Origin: Candidatus Endomicrobiellum mastotermitis
GTDB taxonomy: Bacteria; Elusimicrobiota; Endomicrobiia; Endomicrobiales; Endomicrobiaceae
Assembly (NCBI GenBank): GCA_031272445.1
Contig: JAISTT010000018.1
Coordinates: 45,605-109,604, forward strand
DNA length: 64,000 nucleotides
Reading direction: 5' to 3'
In this document: in pieces, positions 27,436 through 36,814 of the stretch
Numbering within the stretch: the first letter of the stretch is position 1
Layout of the letters: the number at the start of each line of letters is the position of its first letter
The notes under the pieces: model-generated
Database searches by the model: none
Seen by the model: the letters and a program-made list of their open reading frames with translations, nothing else
What the model was told of the DNA's origin: nothing
Program-made: the position numbers and the translations under genes

Positions 27436-29172
27436 ATGGTAAAGAGGACAGGAGCTCAGATTTTGGTTGAAAGTTTATTAAAAGAGAATGTTGAAGTAGT
27501 ATTTGGACTTCCTGGTGGACAGGTGTTGCCAGTGTTTGACGCGATTTATGAGTCAGAATTGAATTTTATTTTAGTAAGACATGAGCAGGCGGCTTCACAT
27601 ATGGCTGATGGATATGCTCGTTCTACAGGTAGACCAGGAGTATTTATAGTTACTTCAGGTCCAGGAGCTACAAATATAGTTACGGGACTTTGTAATGCAT
27701 ATATGGATTCTGTTCCTTTGGTGGGGATTAGTGGACAGGTTGCAACTAGTGTTATTGGTCAAGATGCCTTTCAAGAAGCAGATATAACAGGTATTACAAG
27801 ACCTGTGACAAAGCATAATTTTTTAGTTAAAAATGTAAGTGATTTAGCAAAAACTTTGAAAGAAGCGTTTTATATTGCAACTACTGGGAGACCAGGTCCT
27901 GTTTTAGTTGATATTCCAATTGATGTACAACGTGCTTCTTGCGAGTTTGCTTATCCTAACAAAGTTGATATACGCTCTTATAAACCTAACTATAATGGAC
28001 ATCCAGTACAGATTAAGAAAGCAGCTGAGGCTATAAATAAGAGTGAGCGACCTGTACTTTACATAGGTGCTGGTACTATTGTTTCCAATGCAGAAAATGA
28101 AATTTTTGAAATATCAAAAAAAGCCAGTATTCCTGTAACAAATACTCTATTGGCTATTGGAGCATATCCACTTGACACGAGTTTAAGCTTGGGAATGTTA
28201 GGAATGCATGGAACTTTTTATGCCAATAAGGCAATGCAAGTGGCAGATGTTATTATAGCTGTCGGTGCAAGATTTGATGATAGGTGTACAGGGAAAGTTT
28301 GTGAATTTGCTAAAAAGGCTAAAAAAATTCACATTGACATAGATCCTACAGCTATATCGAAAATTGTTGATGCTGATATACCTGTAGTTGGTGATGCAAA
28401 AACTGTTTTAAAGGAAATGATTGCTTTTATAGATAGTAAAGATAGAAAAGATTGGCTTAATATAATTGATGCATGGAAAACTGAACATCCTTTGTGGTAT
28501 AACAGGAATGATGATAAACTTCATCCACAATATGTGGTTGAAAAAATTTCTGAACTTACAAAAGGAGAAGCAATTGTTGTGACGGAAGTTGGACAACATC
28601 AAATGTGGGCAGCGCAATATTATAGGGCTAAGAATTCACGTTTATTTTTAAGCTCTGGAGGACTTGGGACTATGGGCTTTGGTTATCCTGCTGGTATCGG
28701 AGCAAAGTTTGGGAATCCTGATAAGGAAGTTATAGTTGTGGCGGGCGATGGCTCTTTCCAAATGAATATGCAGGAGATGGCTGTAGCTGTATTAAATGAT
28801 ATTAATGTCAAAGTTGTTATATTAAATAATCAATATCTTGGGAATGTGCGTCAATGGCAAGAAATGTTTTACAGTAAAAGATATTCACATACTTGTCTTG
28901 CAAAACGTAAGAGATGTCAAAAATGGTGTAATTCACCAAAAAGGGATACCTGTCCAGTTTATGTTCCTGATTTTTTAAAGTGGGCACAAAGTTATGGTGC
29001 TTCGGGAATACGTGTAACTGAAAAAAAAGATGTAGAGTCTGCTTTAAAAGAGATGCTTAAGACGAAAAATTCTGTCGTTCTTGATGTATGGATTGAAATG
29101 GAAGAAAATGTTCTCCCTATGATCCCCGCAGGTGCGTCTCTTGATAGTATTATTATGCGCATGAACGGGTAA
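27436..29172 (+). CDS. ilvB: Acetolactate synthase, large (catalytic) subunit
   Basis: A ThDP- and FAD-dependent enzyme that condenses pyruvate with pyruvate or 2-ketobutyrate. The N-terminal domain has VFGLPGGQVLPVFDA, the catalytic Glu in RHEQAASHMADGYARSTG, and SGQVATSVIGQDAFQE. The ThDP-binding motif is VVAGDGSFQMNMQEMA with VKVVILNNQYLG. Between YSKRYSH and YVPDFLKWA (about residues 484-510) sits a basic, four-cysteine insertion (C-x6-C-x3-C-x7-C) absent from typical AHAS. The total is 578 residues. The regulatory subunit ilvN follows. Confidence 0.96.
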   Translation: MVKRTGAQILVESLLKENVEVVFGLPGGQVLPVFDAIYESELNFILVRHEQAASHMADGYARSTGRPGVFIVTSGPGATNIVTGLCNAYMDSVPLVGISGQVATSVIGQDAFQEADITGITRPVTKHNFLVKNVSDLAKTLKEAFYIATTGRPGPVLVDIPIDVQRASCEFAYPNKVDIRSYKPNYNGHPVQIKKAAEAINKSERPVLYIGAGTIVSNAENEIFEISKKASIPVTNTLLAIGAYPLDTSLSLGMLGMHGTFYANKAMQVADVIIAVGARFDDRCTGKVCEFAKKAKKIHIDIDPTAISKIVDADIPVVGDAKTVLKEMIAFIDSKDRKDWLNIIDAWKTEHPLWYNRNDDKLHPQYVVEKISELTKGEAIVVTEVGQHQMWAAQYYRAKNSRLFLSSGGLGTMGFGYPAGIGAKFGNPDKEVIVVAGDGSFQMNMQEMAVAVLNDINVKVVILNNQYLGNVRQWQEMFYSKRYSHTCLAKRKRCQKWCNSPKRDTCPVYVPDFLKWAQSYGASGIRVTEKKDVESALKEMLKTKNSVVLDVWIEMEENVLPMIPAGASLDSIIMRMNG

Positions 29173-29244
29173 CTAAAATTTGCTCTTTTGCTATAAATTA
29201 TTGTTTTGAATTAGTTTAGTGAGTTTGTTTAGAGAGGAGGATAT

Positions 29245-29742
29245 GTGCGCCATACAATTTCTGTTTTAGTTGAAAATAAATTCGGTGTTCTGGCAAGGAT
29301 ATCTACTCTTTTTGCAGCACGTGGATTTAATATAGATTCTCTTGCGGTAGGTGAAACTGAAGATCCGGCAATTTCAAGGATGACTATTGTCGTAAAAGGT
29401 GATGACTGTATTCTTGAACAAGTTACAAAACAGCTTAATAAACTTGTTGATGTAATAAAGGTTAATGAATTTAATGATATTGAATATGTTGAGAGGGGCA
29501 ATTGTCTTGTAAAAGTAAGTTTAAGCAGGTCTAATCGCAACGAAATTATGCACATGGTAGAAATTTTCAGATCAAAAATTATTGATATATCACAGAATTT
29601 TGTCATTGTCGAGGTAACTGGTAGTGAAGATAAGATTAGTGCTTTCATAAGAAAGGTTATGCCTTATGGTATAAAAGAAATGTGTAGAACGGGTGTTATT
29701 GCTTTAGGTCGTGGTCACAATATTATCAAAGTGAGTAAATAA
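29245..29742 (+). CDS. ilvN: Acetolactate synthase, small (regulatory) subunit
   Basis: An ACT-domain regulatory subunit that confers valine feedback control on IlvB. The start is GTG 29245, five bases after a perfect AGGAGG. The nearby ATG at 29243 is out of frame and stops after eight codons. The protein begins MRHTISVLVENKFGVLARISTLFAARGFNI, the ACT signature with its ligand-binding loop, and continues with SRMTIVVKG and a C-terminal domain (FVIVEVTGSEDKI). The 165 residues are standard for the long IlvN/IlvH type. Confidence 0.96.
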   Translation: MRHTISVLVENKFGVLARISTLFAARGFNIDSLAVGETEDPAISRMTIVVKGDDCILEQVTKQLNKLVDVIKVNEFNDIEYVERGNCLVKVSLSRSNRNEIMHMVEIFRSKIIDISQNFVIVEVTGSEDKISAFIRKVMPYGIKEMCRTGVIALGRGHNIIKVSK

Positions 29743-29782
29743 AGTTGAAGTATGAAAATGAAAGTAAATGAGGAGAAAGGAA

Positions 29783-30787
29783 ATGACAGTGGCGAAAATG
29801 TATTATGAAAGTGATGCTAATTTGGATTTTTTGCAAGGTAAAACCATCGCTGTTTTAGGCTATGGGAGTCAAGGACATGCACATGCTTTAAATCTCAAAG
29901 ATTCTGGTTTAAATGTTATAGTTGCGCAAAGATCTGGTGGGGATAATTATAAAAAAGCTATAGAGGATGGCTGGAAACCATTAAGTGTTGCTGAAGCAGT
30001 TAAACAAGCAGATTGGGTTCATATTCTTTTGCCGGATGAGGTTCAAAAAAAAATTTGGGAAGAAGACATAAAACCGAATATTAGAAAGGAAGCAATTTTG
30101 AGTTTTTCGCATGGTTTCAATGTACGCTTTAAGCAGATAGTTCCTATGCCGAACTTAGATGTAGTTATGATTGCGCCTAAAGGTCCTGGACATTTGGTGA
30201 GGAGACAGTATGAGGAAGGTAAAGGTGTACCATGTTTAATAGCTATAGAGCAAAATGCAAGCGGGAAAGCAAAGGATTTAGCTCTTGCATATGCGAAAGG
30301 TATAGGAGGTACTAGAGCGGGGGTATTAGAGACAACTTTTGCTGAAGAGACAGAGACTGATTTGTTCGGCGAGCAAGTTGTTCTTTGTGGCGGGCTTGTA
30401 GAATTGATAAACTCTGGATTTGAAACCCTTGTAGCTGCTGGCTATCAACCTGAAATAGCTTATTTTGAATGTTTACATGAAGTAAAACTTATTGTAGATT
30501 TAATATTTGAGGGTGGTTTTAGTAAGATGAATTATTCTGTTTCAGATACAGCCGAGTACGGTGAATATGTGAGTGGAAAAAGGATAATAAATGATACTAC
30601 TAGGAAGGAAATGAAGCGAATTTTGGCTGATATCCAGTCTGGCAAATTTGCAGAAGATTGGCTTAAAGAAAATAAAGCTGGTAGACCATCTTTTGCTAAA
30701 TTAAGAAAAGAAATAAATGATAGAATGGTTGAGAAAGTTGGGGCGAGACTACGTTCTCAGATGGCTTGGATAAAAAGTAAAAATTAA
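29783..30787 (+). CDS. ilvC: Ketol-acid reductoisomerase (class I)
   Basis: NADPH-dependent isomeroreduction of acetolactate and acetohydroxybutyrate. ATG 29783 follows GAGGAGAAAGG and gives [11 protein letters not shown]; the ATG at 29768 lies upstream of that ribosome-binding site and is unlikely. The Rossmann loop is [13 protein letters not shown], with VAQRSGG after it. The knotted domain carries the metal-binding [17 protein letters not shown] and the conserved [14 protein letters not shown] and [10 protein letters not shown] motifs. At 334 residues it is the short class I enzyme. It lies 40 bases after ilvN. Confidence 0.97.
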   Translation: MTVAKMYYESDANLDFLQGKTIAVLGYGSQGHAHALNLKDSGLNVIVAQRSGGDNYKKAIEDGWKPLSVAEAVKQADWVHILLPDEVQKKIWEEDIKPNIRKEAILSFSHGFNVRFKQIVPMPNLDVVMIAPKGPGHLVRRQYEEGKGVPCLIAIEQNASGKAKDLALAYAKGIGGTRAGVLETTFAEETETDLFGEQVVLCGGLVELINSGFETLVAAGYQPEIAYFECLHEVKLIVDLIFEGGFSKMNYSVSDTAEYGEYVSGKRIINDTTRKEMKRILADIQSGKFAEDWLKENKAGRPSFAKLRKEINDRMVEKVGARLRSQMAWIKSKN

Positions 30788-30829
30788 AGGAACAAACTTA
30801 AATAGGACTGTATTTGTGGTAATATCGAG

Positions 30830-31555
30830 GTGAAGATTTTATTGTTTAAATTATTGAAGTTGTTTATTGTAGTGTTAATTATTGGTACAGCTTTTTATTT
30901 TGCTTTTAATATAGTTATTGGGTCTTTAGTTCGCAATAAAAAAGAGATTGTTGTACCTAATGTTGTTGGAAAAAATCTTTATAAAGCATTAGAGGAACTT
31001 TCAAGTGTGGGTTGCGGTCTAAAAAAAGAAAGTGAAGAATTTAACCAGAATGTGCTTTCTGGAGTAATTTTAAGACAAGATCCTCCTGCTGGTATGATAG
31101 TCAAAGAAGGGAAAGTTGTTAGAGTTTCTATAAGTAAGGGCGGAGAGATGGTTTATGTTCCAAATCTTGTTGGTCAAACTGTTCGATCTGCAGATATTTC
31201 CTTGAAAAATGCAGCTTTAGTTATTGGTGAGGTTTCAAAGAAGTATTCTATTATGGTAAATAAAGGTATACTTATTTCGCAGGATGTTGAGCCTGGATCT
31301 GCGATAGGCAAATATTCAGTTGTAAACGTTGTTGTTTCAGATGGTGCTCCTCCGGAAGGAATAATTCTTATGCCAAGCTTTTTGAATAAAAATATTGGTG
31401 AGGCTAGAACCTGGGCTTTTCAGCGAGGTGTAAACATAAATATTATTGCAGATAGTGGTGATGTTTCTTCTAAACCTAATATTGTTGTAAAACAGTTTCC
31501 AGAGCCTGATGAAGATATAACAAGTTTTAAAAATATTGATTTATGGTTGGGTTAG
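30830..31555 (+). CDS. Membrane-anchored PASTA-repeat protein
   Basis: A 241-residue protein with one N-terminal membrane helix (about 8-32) and three PASTA repeats (about 40-105, 106-175 and 176-241). Each begins with a V-P-x-(V/L)-V-G-type motif (VVPNVVGKNLYKALEEL, YVPNLVGQTVRSADISL, LMPSFLNKNIGEARTWA). PASTA repeats bind peptidoglycan stem peptides and beta-lactams, usually as tails of Ser/Thr kinases or penicillin-binding proteins. No catalytic domain is attached here. The start is GTG 30830 after ATCGAGG. It stands before rpe, an amidase and murI, supporting an envelope role. Confidence 0.85.
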   Translation: MKILLFKLLKLFIVVLIIGTAFYFAFNIVIGSLVRNKKEIVVPNVVGKNLYKALEELSSVGCGLKKESEEFNQNVLSGVILRQDPPAGMIVKEGKVVRVSISKGGEMVYVPNLVGQTVRSADISLKNAALVIGEVSKKYSIMVNKGILISQDVEPGSAIGKYSVVNVVVSDGAPPEGIILMPSFLNKNIGEARTWAFQRGVNINIIADSGDVSSKPNIVVKQFPEPDEDITSFKNIDLWLG

Positions 31556-31618
31556 TTCTTCTAGTAAAGTAATTAATTTGTAGATAGATTTTAATATACT
31601 TAATTTCTAAATGAGTGA

Positions 31619-32269
31619 ATGAAAAAAATTATAATAGCCCCATCAATTTTATCGGCAAATTTTGCTACATTGGAATATGATGTAAAAATGATAGAAAATT
31701 CTGAAGCGGAGTGGGTACATATCGATATAATGGATGGGCATTTTGTGCCAAATATTACTATAGGTCCTTTAGTTGTAAAGTCATTAAGAAATGTAACTAA
31801 ACTACTATTTGATGTACATCTTATGATAGCCAATCCAGAGAAATATTGGTTGGAATTTTATAAAGCAGGAGCAGATTTAATAACTTTTCATACTGAAGTT
31901 TTAACTGACAAAAAGAAGTTAATAGATGATATAAAATCATCAGGTGCTAAGGTGGGTGTATCTCTAAAACCTAAAACTTCTATTTCAGACATAGAGTATT
32001 TAATTCCTTATGTTGATTTAGTTTTAGTCATGACGGTTGAACCGGGCTTTGGAGGACAATCTTTTATTAATGATATGGTTTATAAAATAAAAGATTTAAG
32101 AAAAATCATTGATGAGAATAACCATAGCTGTTTTATAGAAGTTGATGGTGGGATTAACTCTCAGACTGCTTCAATTTGTATTAATGCTGGTGCAGATGTA
32201 CTAGTTAGTGGGAGTTATATTTTTTCAGCTGAAAGCCCGAGACTGGCACTAAAATCTCTTTTGATATGA
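31619..32269 (+). CDS. rpe: Ribulose-phosphate 3-epimerase
   Basis: Interconverts ribulose-5-P and xylulose-5-P in the pentose phosphate pathway. It is a TIM barrel with metal ligands and catalytic residues in the usual motifs: IAPSILSANFATLEYDV, VHIDIMDGHFVPNITIGP, FDVHLMIANPE, VEPGFGGQSF and EVDGGINSQTA. The 216 residues are typical. Its stop overlaps the next gene's start by four bases (ATGA). Confidence 0.97.
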   Translation: MKKIIIAPSILSANFATLEYDVKMIENSEAEWVHIDIMDGHFVPNITIGPLVVKSLRNVTKLLFDVHLMIANPEKYWLEFYKAGADLITFHTEVLTDKKKLIDDIKSSGAKVGVSLKPKTSISDIEYLIPYVDLVLVMTVEPGFGGQSFINDMVYKIKDLRKIIDENNHSCFIEVDGGINSQTASICINAGADVLVSGSYIFSAESPRLALKSLLI

Positions 32270-34041
32270 TAAAAAAAAAGTTTATCGTTTTATTTTTTTT
32301 GCTTTTGGCCATGGTTTTTTCAACTTATTTGCATGTAGGAAGTGCAGAAAGGCGGTCTGGTATTTCATCAAAAGTTATTAATGTACTTATTGATGAGGAA
32401 CCATTTTTAGGTGTGAGTATTTATAAAGTTTCTCAGCAAACGAATTATTTTTCTATAAAGGAAGTTGCTAGGATGTATAATGCTGTTCTTAAGTGGAAGC
32501 CTGTAAGTTCTCAAGTGACGATGTATCTAAACAATAGTAAAATAGATATTAATGCGAACAGTGCTAGAGTTGTTATGGGTAAGCAAGAAAAAAAAATGTC
32601 TCTTCCTTCAAGGTTTATAAATAAAGATATTTATGTCCCACCAGAATTTCTTACCTCAAAAGAGTTTGCAAAAATTGCCAGAGCTGATGTTATATGGAAT
32701 TCTACATCTTCGCTACTAAAGATAACACATCACTCAAATATTTCGTCTGTGCAATATTTTACAATGCCAGAAAGTACTCAAATTGTTATTCAGCTTGAAG
32801 CGCCTTTATCTTATAATGTTTTGAAATCTTCTGGAGCTTTAGTTATAAAAATATCAAGAGGTAGAGTACGGCGCAATTTAATACACGTAAATAACGGTGT
32901 TATAAAAGATATAATGTGTAGTACCGAAGGAAAGTTTGCCTTAATAAAAATCAGTCTTCAACAACCTCCAAAACTTATTAAAACCTCACTACTTTCAAGA
33001 CCTGATAGAGTATCTGTTGATATTGTGCATTCTAATAATGTCGATTTAGAGGCTAGTTTAAAGGAAACAGTTATTGTTGAGCCTAAAAAAGAACTAGAAG
33101 TCTCGTTAGATGAAAAGGTAATTAATGGCGATTTAACTTCCCCTGAAAAATGTGGACAAACACAAATGGACGAAACTATACCTTTAATTGAAAATGATGA
33201 AGATAATAAAGATCTTAAAAAAATATCTGTTGCAAAATTTGAGAATAATAACATAATTGATGATAGTTCTTCAATGATTGACGATACTCAAAATACAGTT
33301 GCAGGAGTCATACCTAAGCAGCAGAAATGTAATAGTAATAAACGTAAAAAAATTATAGTTCTTGATGCTGGGCATGGAGGCGAAGATCCAGGTGCTATAG
33401 GTCCAAATGGTACGAAGGAAAAAGATATAAATCTTGCTATAGTTTATGAACTCAAGACTCTTTTTGACAATAATAATGATTACGAAGTGGTTCTTACGAG
33501 AAAAGACGATACCTTCATTCCTCTCGCTGGAAGAACTAATATAGCTAACGATAGAAAAGCTGATTTATTTGTATCTGTGCATTGTAATGCAAACTTTGAT
33601 AGAAGTGTAAATAGTTTTGAAGTTTATGTTCTTTCTGATAAAGCCAATGATTCTAGAGCTGCTGCAACTGAGGTTCTTGAAAATTCTGTTTTAGAAATTG
33701 AGAAGGTGCGGACTAAAAACCATACTCTAGTCCAGAATGTGTTTTGGTCTCTAGGTGTAAATGAGTACTTAAATGATTCTCTAGAGTTATGCGGTTTTAT
33801 AGTTTATGAAACTAAACAAAGGCTTAAGATTCCAAGTAAAGATCCCAAACAAGCCAATTTTTATGTATTGAGAGGAACTCATATGCCTGCTGTACTTGTG
33901 GAAAGTGCTCATATAAGCAATTATGCTCAAGAGGCAAAGTTTGTTTCTTCCAGTAAGTTTATTGCAGCAGTGGCTAATTCTGTATATGAAGGTGTAGTTA
34001 AGTATTATGCGAATAAAGACAAAAAACGAAACTACGAATAA
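32266..34041 (+). CDS. N-acetylmuramoyl-L-alanine amidase with stalk and AMIN domains
   Basis: An exported peptidoglycan hydrolase that cuts the stem peptide from muramic acid, typically at septa. The order is signal peptide (1-26), a copper-amine-oxidase-N-like stalk domain (about 40-155, with FSIKEVARMYNAVLKW), an AMIN localisation domain (about 160-255), a charged linker rich in Glu/Asp/Lys (about 255-360), and the Amidase_3 domain. The zinc and catalytic residues are DAGHGGEDPG, KEKDINLA, SVHCNAN and VESAHIS. Amidase_3 also shows an extra loop around FWSLGVNEYLND. It is translationally coupled to rpe (ATGA), and its end overlaps murI by 35 bases. Confidence 0.92.
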   Translation: MIKKKFIVLFFLLLAMVFSTYLHVGSAERRSGISSKVINVLIDEEPFLGVSIYKVSQQTNYFSIKEVARMYNAVLKWKPVSSQVTMYLNNSKIDINANSARVVMGKQEKKMSLPSRFINKDIYVPPEFLTSKEFAKIARADVIWNSTSSLLKITHHSNISSVQYFTMPESTQIVIQLEAPLSYNVLKSSGALVIKISRGRVRRNLIHVNNGVIKDIMCSTEGKFALIKISLQQPPKLIKTSLLSRPDRVSVDIVHSNNVDLEASLKETVIVEPKKELEVSLDEKVINGDLTSPEKCGQTQMDETIPLIENDEDNKDLKKISVAKFENNNIIDDSSSMIDDTQNTVAGVIPKQQKCNSNKRKKIIVLDAGHGGEDPGAIGPNGTKEKDINLAIVYELKTLFDNNNDYEVVLTRKDDTFIPLAGRTNIANDRKADLFVSVHCNANFDRSVNSFEVYVLSDKANDSRAAATEVLENSVLEIEKVRTKNHTLVQNVFWSLGVNEYLNDSLELCGFIVYETKQRLKIPSKDPKQANFYVLRGTHMPAVLVESAHISNYAQEAKFVSSSKFIAAVANSVYEGVVKYYANKDKKRNYE

Positions 34042-34834
34042 CAATCCGATAGGGATTTTTGACTCTGGATTTGGTGGACTTACAGTAATGTCTGCGATCA
34101 ATGAAACTCTTCCTTTAGAGAATCTTATTTATTTTGGTGATACAGCTCACGTTCCTTATGGGTCAAAGTCAAAAAATATTGTAATAAGATATTCTAAAGA
34201 AATAACTGCTTTTTTAATAAAATACAAAGTTAAACTGATTGTAGTAGCGTGCAATACAGCATCTGCTTTTGCCCTACCATTTTTAAAAAAAACTTTAAAA
34301 ATGCCTGTTTTAGGTGTAATTAAACCTGGATCAAAAGCTGCGGTATTTGCATCTAGGAATAAAAAAATAGGTGTGATAGGGACGGAGGGTACTATAAATA
34401 GCAGATCCTACTTGCGAGAAATAAATAAAATTTCTAGATGTAGAGTATATCAGCAAGCATGTCCATTATTAGTTCCACTTATTGAGGAGGGGTTGAATGA
34501 TGATAAAATTACAGATATTGTAGTGAAAAAGTATCTAGAGCCTCTTTTAGATAAGCGAATTGATACTCTGGTTTTAGGATGTACACACTATCCTCTTTTG
34601 AAGCATATTTTGAAAAAAAATGTGGGGGAAAAGGTTGTTCTTATAGATTCTGCAAAAGCTACTGCATATGAGATTAGAAATACATTGTATAAGAGATGTC
34701 TCTTTGCAAATTCAAGAAGTAAAAAATTTTTAAGGTTTTATGTGAGTGACAATCCTGATAAATTCAAGACTATAGGTAGTCGTTTTTTTTCTAAGAAAAT
34801 TCTTAACGTTAAAAAAATAGAGATGGCTTGTTAA
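34007..34834 (+). CDS. murI: Glutamate racemase
   Basis: Makes D-glutamate for peptidoglycan. The two catalytic cysteines are in VACNTAS and LGCTHYP, with FDSGFGGLTV at the N-terminus and GDTAHVPYGSKS following. The 275 residues are normal. The start lies within the end of the amidase gene. An ATG at 34007 with weak spacing is the only plausible start before the conserved FDSGFGG motif. Confidence 0.95.
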   Translation: MRIKTKNETTNNNPIGIFDSGFGGLTVMSAINETLPLENLIYFGDTAHVPYGSKSKNIVIRYSKEITAFLIKYKVKLIVVACNTASAFALPFLKKTLKMPVLGVIKPGSKAAVFASRNKKIGVIGTEGTINSRSYLREINKISRCRVYQQACPLLVPLIEEGLNDDKITDIVVKKYLEPLLDKRIDTLVLGCTHYPLLKHILKKNVGEKVVLIDSAKATAYEIRNTLYKRCLFANSRSKKFLRFYVSDNPDKFKTIGSRFFSKKILNVKKIEMAC

Positions 34835-34845
34835 GAGGTATAAAA

Positions 34846-35220
34846 ATGAAATATAAAGTTTCGGTTGAAAAAAAATTTTCTTCAGCTCATTGTTTGCGAG
34901 AATATAAGGGTAAATGTGAGAACTTGCATGGACATAACTGGAAAGTCAGAGCTACTTTTTGCGGAAATGAACTTGACGTTACTGGTATGCTCATAGATTT
35001 CACAGATATTAAAATGCGTCTCAATAAAATCATGGAATTTTTAGATCATAAATTTTTGAATGAAATTGATCCTTTTGATAAAATTAATCCAACTTCTGAA
35101 AATATAGGTGCGTTTATATTAGAGCAGCTTAAATGTATAGAAACGGAAAGTGCAAAAGTTTATGAAGTTGAAGTCTGGGAGAATGAGTCAACTTCTGCGA
35201 CGATAATAATAGAAGACTGA
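34846..35220 (+). CDS. queD: 6-pyruvoyl-tetrahydropterin synthase-like / QueD
   Basis: Converts dihydroneopterin triphosphate to 6-carboxytetrahydropterin, the second step to queuosine. ATG 34846 gives 124 residues beginning MKYKVSVEKKFSSAH. Zinc ligands are the His in SSAH and the two in LHGHNW. The catalytic cysteine is in KGKCENLHGH. VTGMLIDFTDIK, LDHKFLN and the C-terminal EVEVWENE with its substrate-binding Glu complete the fold. It follows murI closely and may share its transcript. No other queuosine genes are in the window. Confidence 0.93.
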   Translation: MKYKVSVEKKFSSAHCLREYKGKCENLHGHNWKVRATFCGNELDVTGMLIDFTDIKMRLNKIMEFLDHKFLNEIDPFDKINPTSENIGAFILEQLKCIETESAKVYEVEVWENESTSATIIIED

Positions 35221-35404
35221 ATAATGTACAAAATATAGTAAGGTTATGTAAGGTTCCCTTTATTTTGTTTTAACTTTGTTACACAATAACCACATTTCTA
35301 GATATTGAGATAACATATATTATATAACGTAAAAAGAGACTATTTAGGTTGTGCCAATTTGCCTTTAGTTCTCTTTAATATTGTGGTCGCTCTTCATTTT
35401 ATTG

Positions 35405-36814
35405 TTATTGCGCTAAATTGTCAATTCCCGTTTGTTTTTTTTGTTTATGATATCTTTTATTATTATTAGATATGGTTTTTACTATTTTAATTGCTTGCTC
35501 TCTTGTGAGTTTAGGGTTTTCTAGTTGTATTTCCTCTATTTTATTTTTTACGTTTTGTACCCACTTCCCTGCAGGACTATCAAATATTCTTATTATTTCT
35601 TTCCCAGTTAAAATTGGGTTATTGTATAAAATGTTCTTTGATTTTAGATCTTTAATCCTTTTTTTAATTTCGTTGATTTTTATAAGATTATTGTTTTTAA
35701 AGTATGTTTTTGAAAATTCAATTGTTAAATCTAATTCATTTCCACATTTCTTAGCGAATTTTCGTATCATACCGTCACTCCAATTGCTTGAGTATGTTTT
35801 GGTATATATACTATTTTGTACAACAGATACGGTTTTTTTTATGAATTTTTTTGAATATCTTAATCTGCGTAAAATAAGTTTAATTTCTTTGATATTTTCA
35901 TTATTGTGTTTATATGGATAAGTTTTGTCACATTTTGGATATTTTGTAATACCATGCATTAAAACTGCCGTTCTTAAAACTATATCATTCCTCATGCAGT
36001 CCATAATATCCATAGTGCGAGCAAAATCGCTTGCTTGATATTTTTTCATTTGTTTTAACTTTTGTAGTTCTGGTAAAATATTGTTTAATAAATTAATTTT
36101 TAACATTAGTATAAATGCTTTTGACGGGTTGTTTGCAGTTAAAATTTTATTAATCTCATCTCTTATGCGTTCTGATGAAACAATCTTAATACGTGATACT
36201 GACATTTTCATTGCATTGAAAGTTTGAGGTTCAATTTTGAAATTAAGTTGTAAACTTTGGCGCACAGCACGTAGAATTCTTAAAGGATCTTGCTTAAATA
36301 TTATTTCAGCATTTGCAGTATCAGTTACTCTTATAATTTTGTTTTTAATATCTTTGATACCTTGGTGAGTAAGATCTAATATTTTCATGTCACTTAGTCT
36401 TAAAAACAGGGCATTAATTGTAAAATCACGTCTTAAAGCGTCTTGTTTTAAAGAAGCAAGTTGAGTGTAAGGATTTCTAGAATTCATATTGTAATACTCT
36501 TTTCTAGGCATGACAAATTCTATTTCCTTATTATCAAGATATAATTTAGCAGTTCCGAATTTTTCAAATAAGATTGGTTTTGAGAGTTTATACTTATTTG
36601 CCAAGATTCGAGAAAAGTTGATCCCAGGTAGTTTTTTGTCCATTTCTGTTTTACCGCCACAAACTATAATGTCTAGATCTTTGGGTTCTCTATTGATAAA
36701 TAAATCTCTTATAAATCCGCCTGCTATGTACGCTTCAAAACTGTTTTCTAGTGCGGTAATAGAAATTTTATGAATTATTGATTTGTAGCATTGAGGTATA
36801 ATTATACTTTTCAT
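35405..36814 (-). CDS. cca: CCA tRNA nucleotidyltransferase / poly(A) polymerase family
   Basis: A class II nucleotidyltransferase of 469 residues. The head domain has AYIAGGFIRDLFI and the metal-binding DLDIIV, followed by RRDFTINALFL and DLTHQGIKDIKNKIIRV. The neck has DPLRILRAVRQSLQLNF and the RRxxxE-like SSERIRDEI. The HD-like domain (VLMHGITKY) lacks a clear His-Asp pair. Sequence alone does not separate CCA addition from polyadenylation, but both tRNA genes here lack encoded CCA, so the organism needs a CCA-adding enzyme. The start is ATG after a plain AT-rich leader. Confidence 0.9.
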   Translation of the reverse strand: MKSIIIPQCYKSIIHKISITALENSFEAYIAGGFIRDLFINREPKDLDIIVCGGKTEMDKKLPGINFSRILANKYKLSKPILFEKFGTAKLYLDNKEIEFVMPRKEYYNMNSRNPYTQLASLKQDALRRDFTINALFLRLSDMKILDLTHQGIKDIKNKIIRVTDTANAEIIFKQDPLRILRAVRQSLQLNFKIEPQTFNAMKMSVSRIKIVSSERIRDEINKILTANNPSKAFILMLKINLLNNILPELQKLKQMKKYQASDFARTMDIMDCMRNDIVLRTAVLMHGITKYPKCDKTYPYKHNNENIKEIKLILRRLRYSKKFIKKTVSVVQNSIYTKTYSSNWSDGMIRKFAKKCGNELDLTIEFSKTYFKNNNLIKINEIKKRIKDLKSKNILYNNPILTGKEIIRIFDSPAGKWVQNVKNKIEEIQLENPKLTREQAIKIVKTISNNNKRYHKQKKQTGIDNLAQ

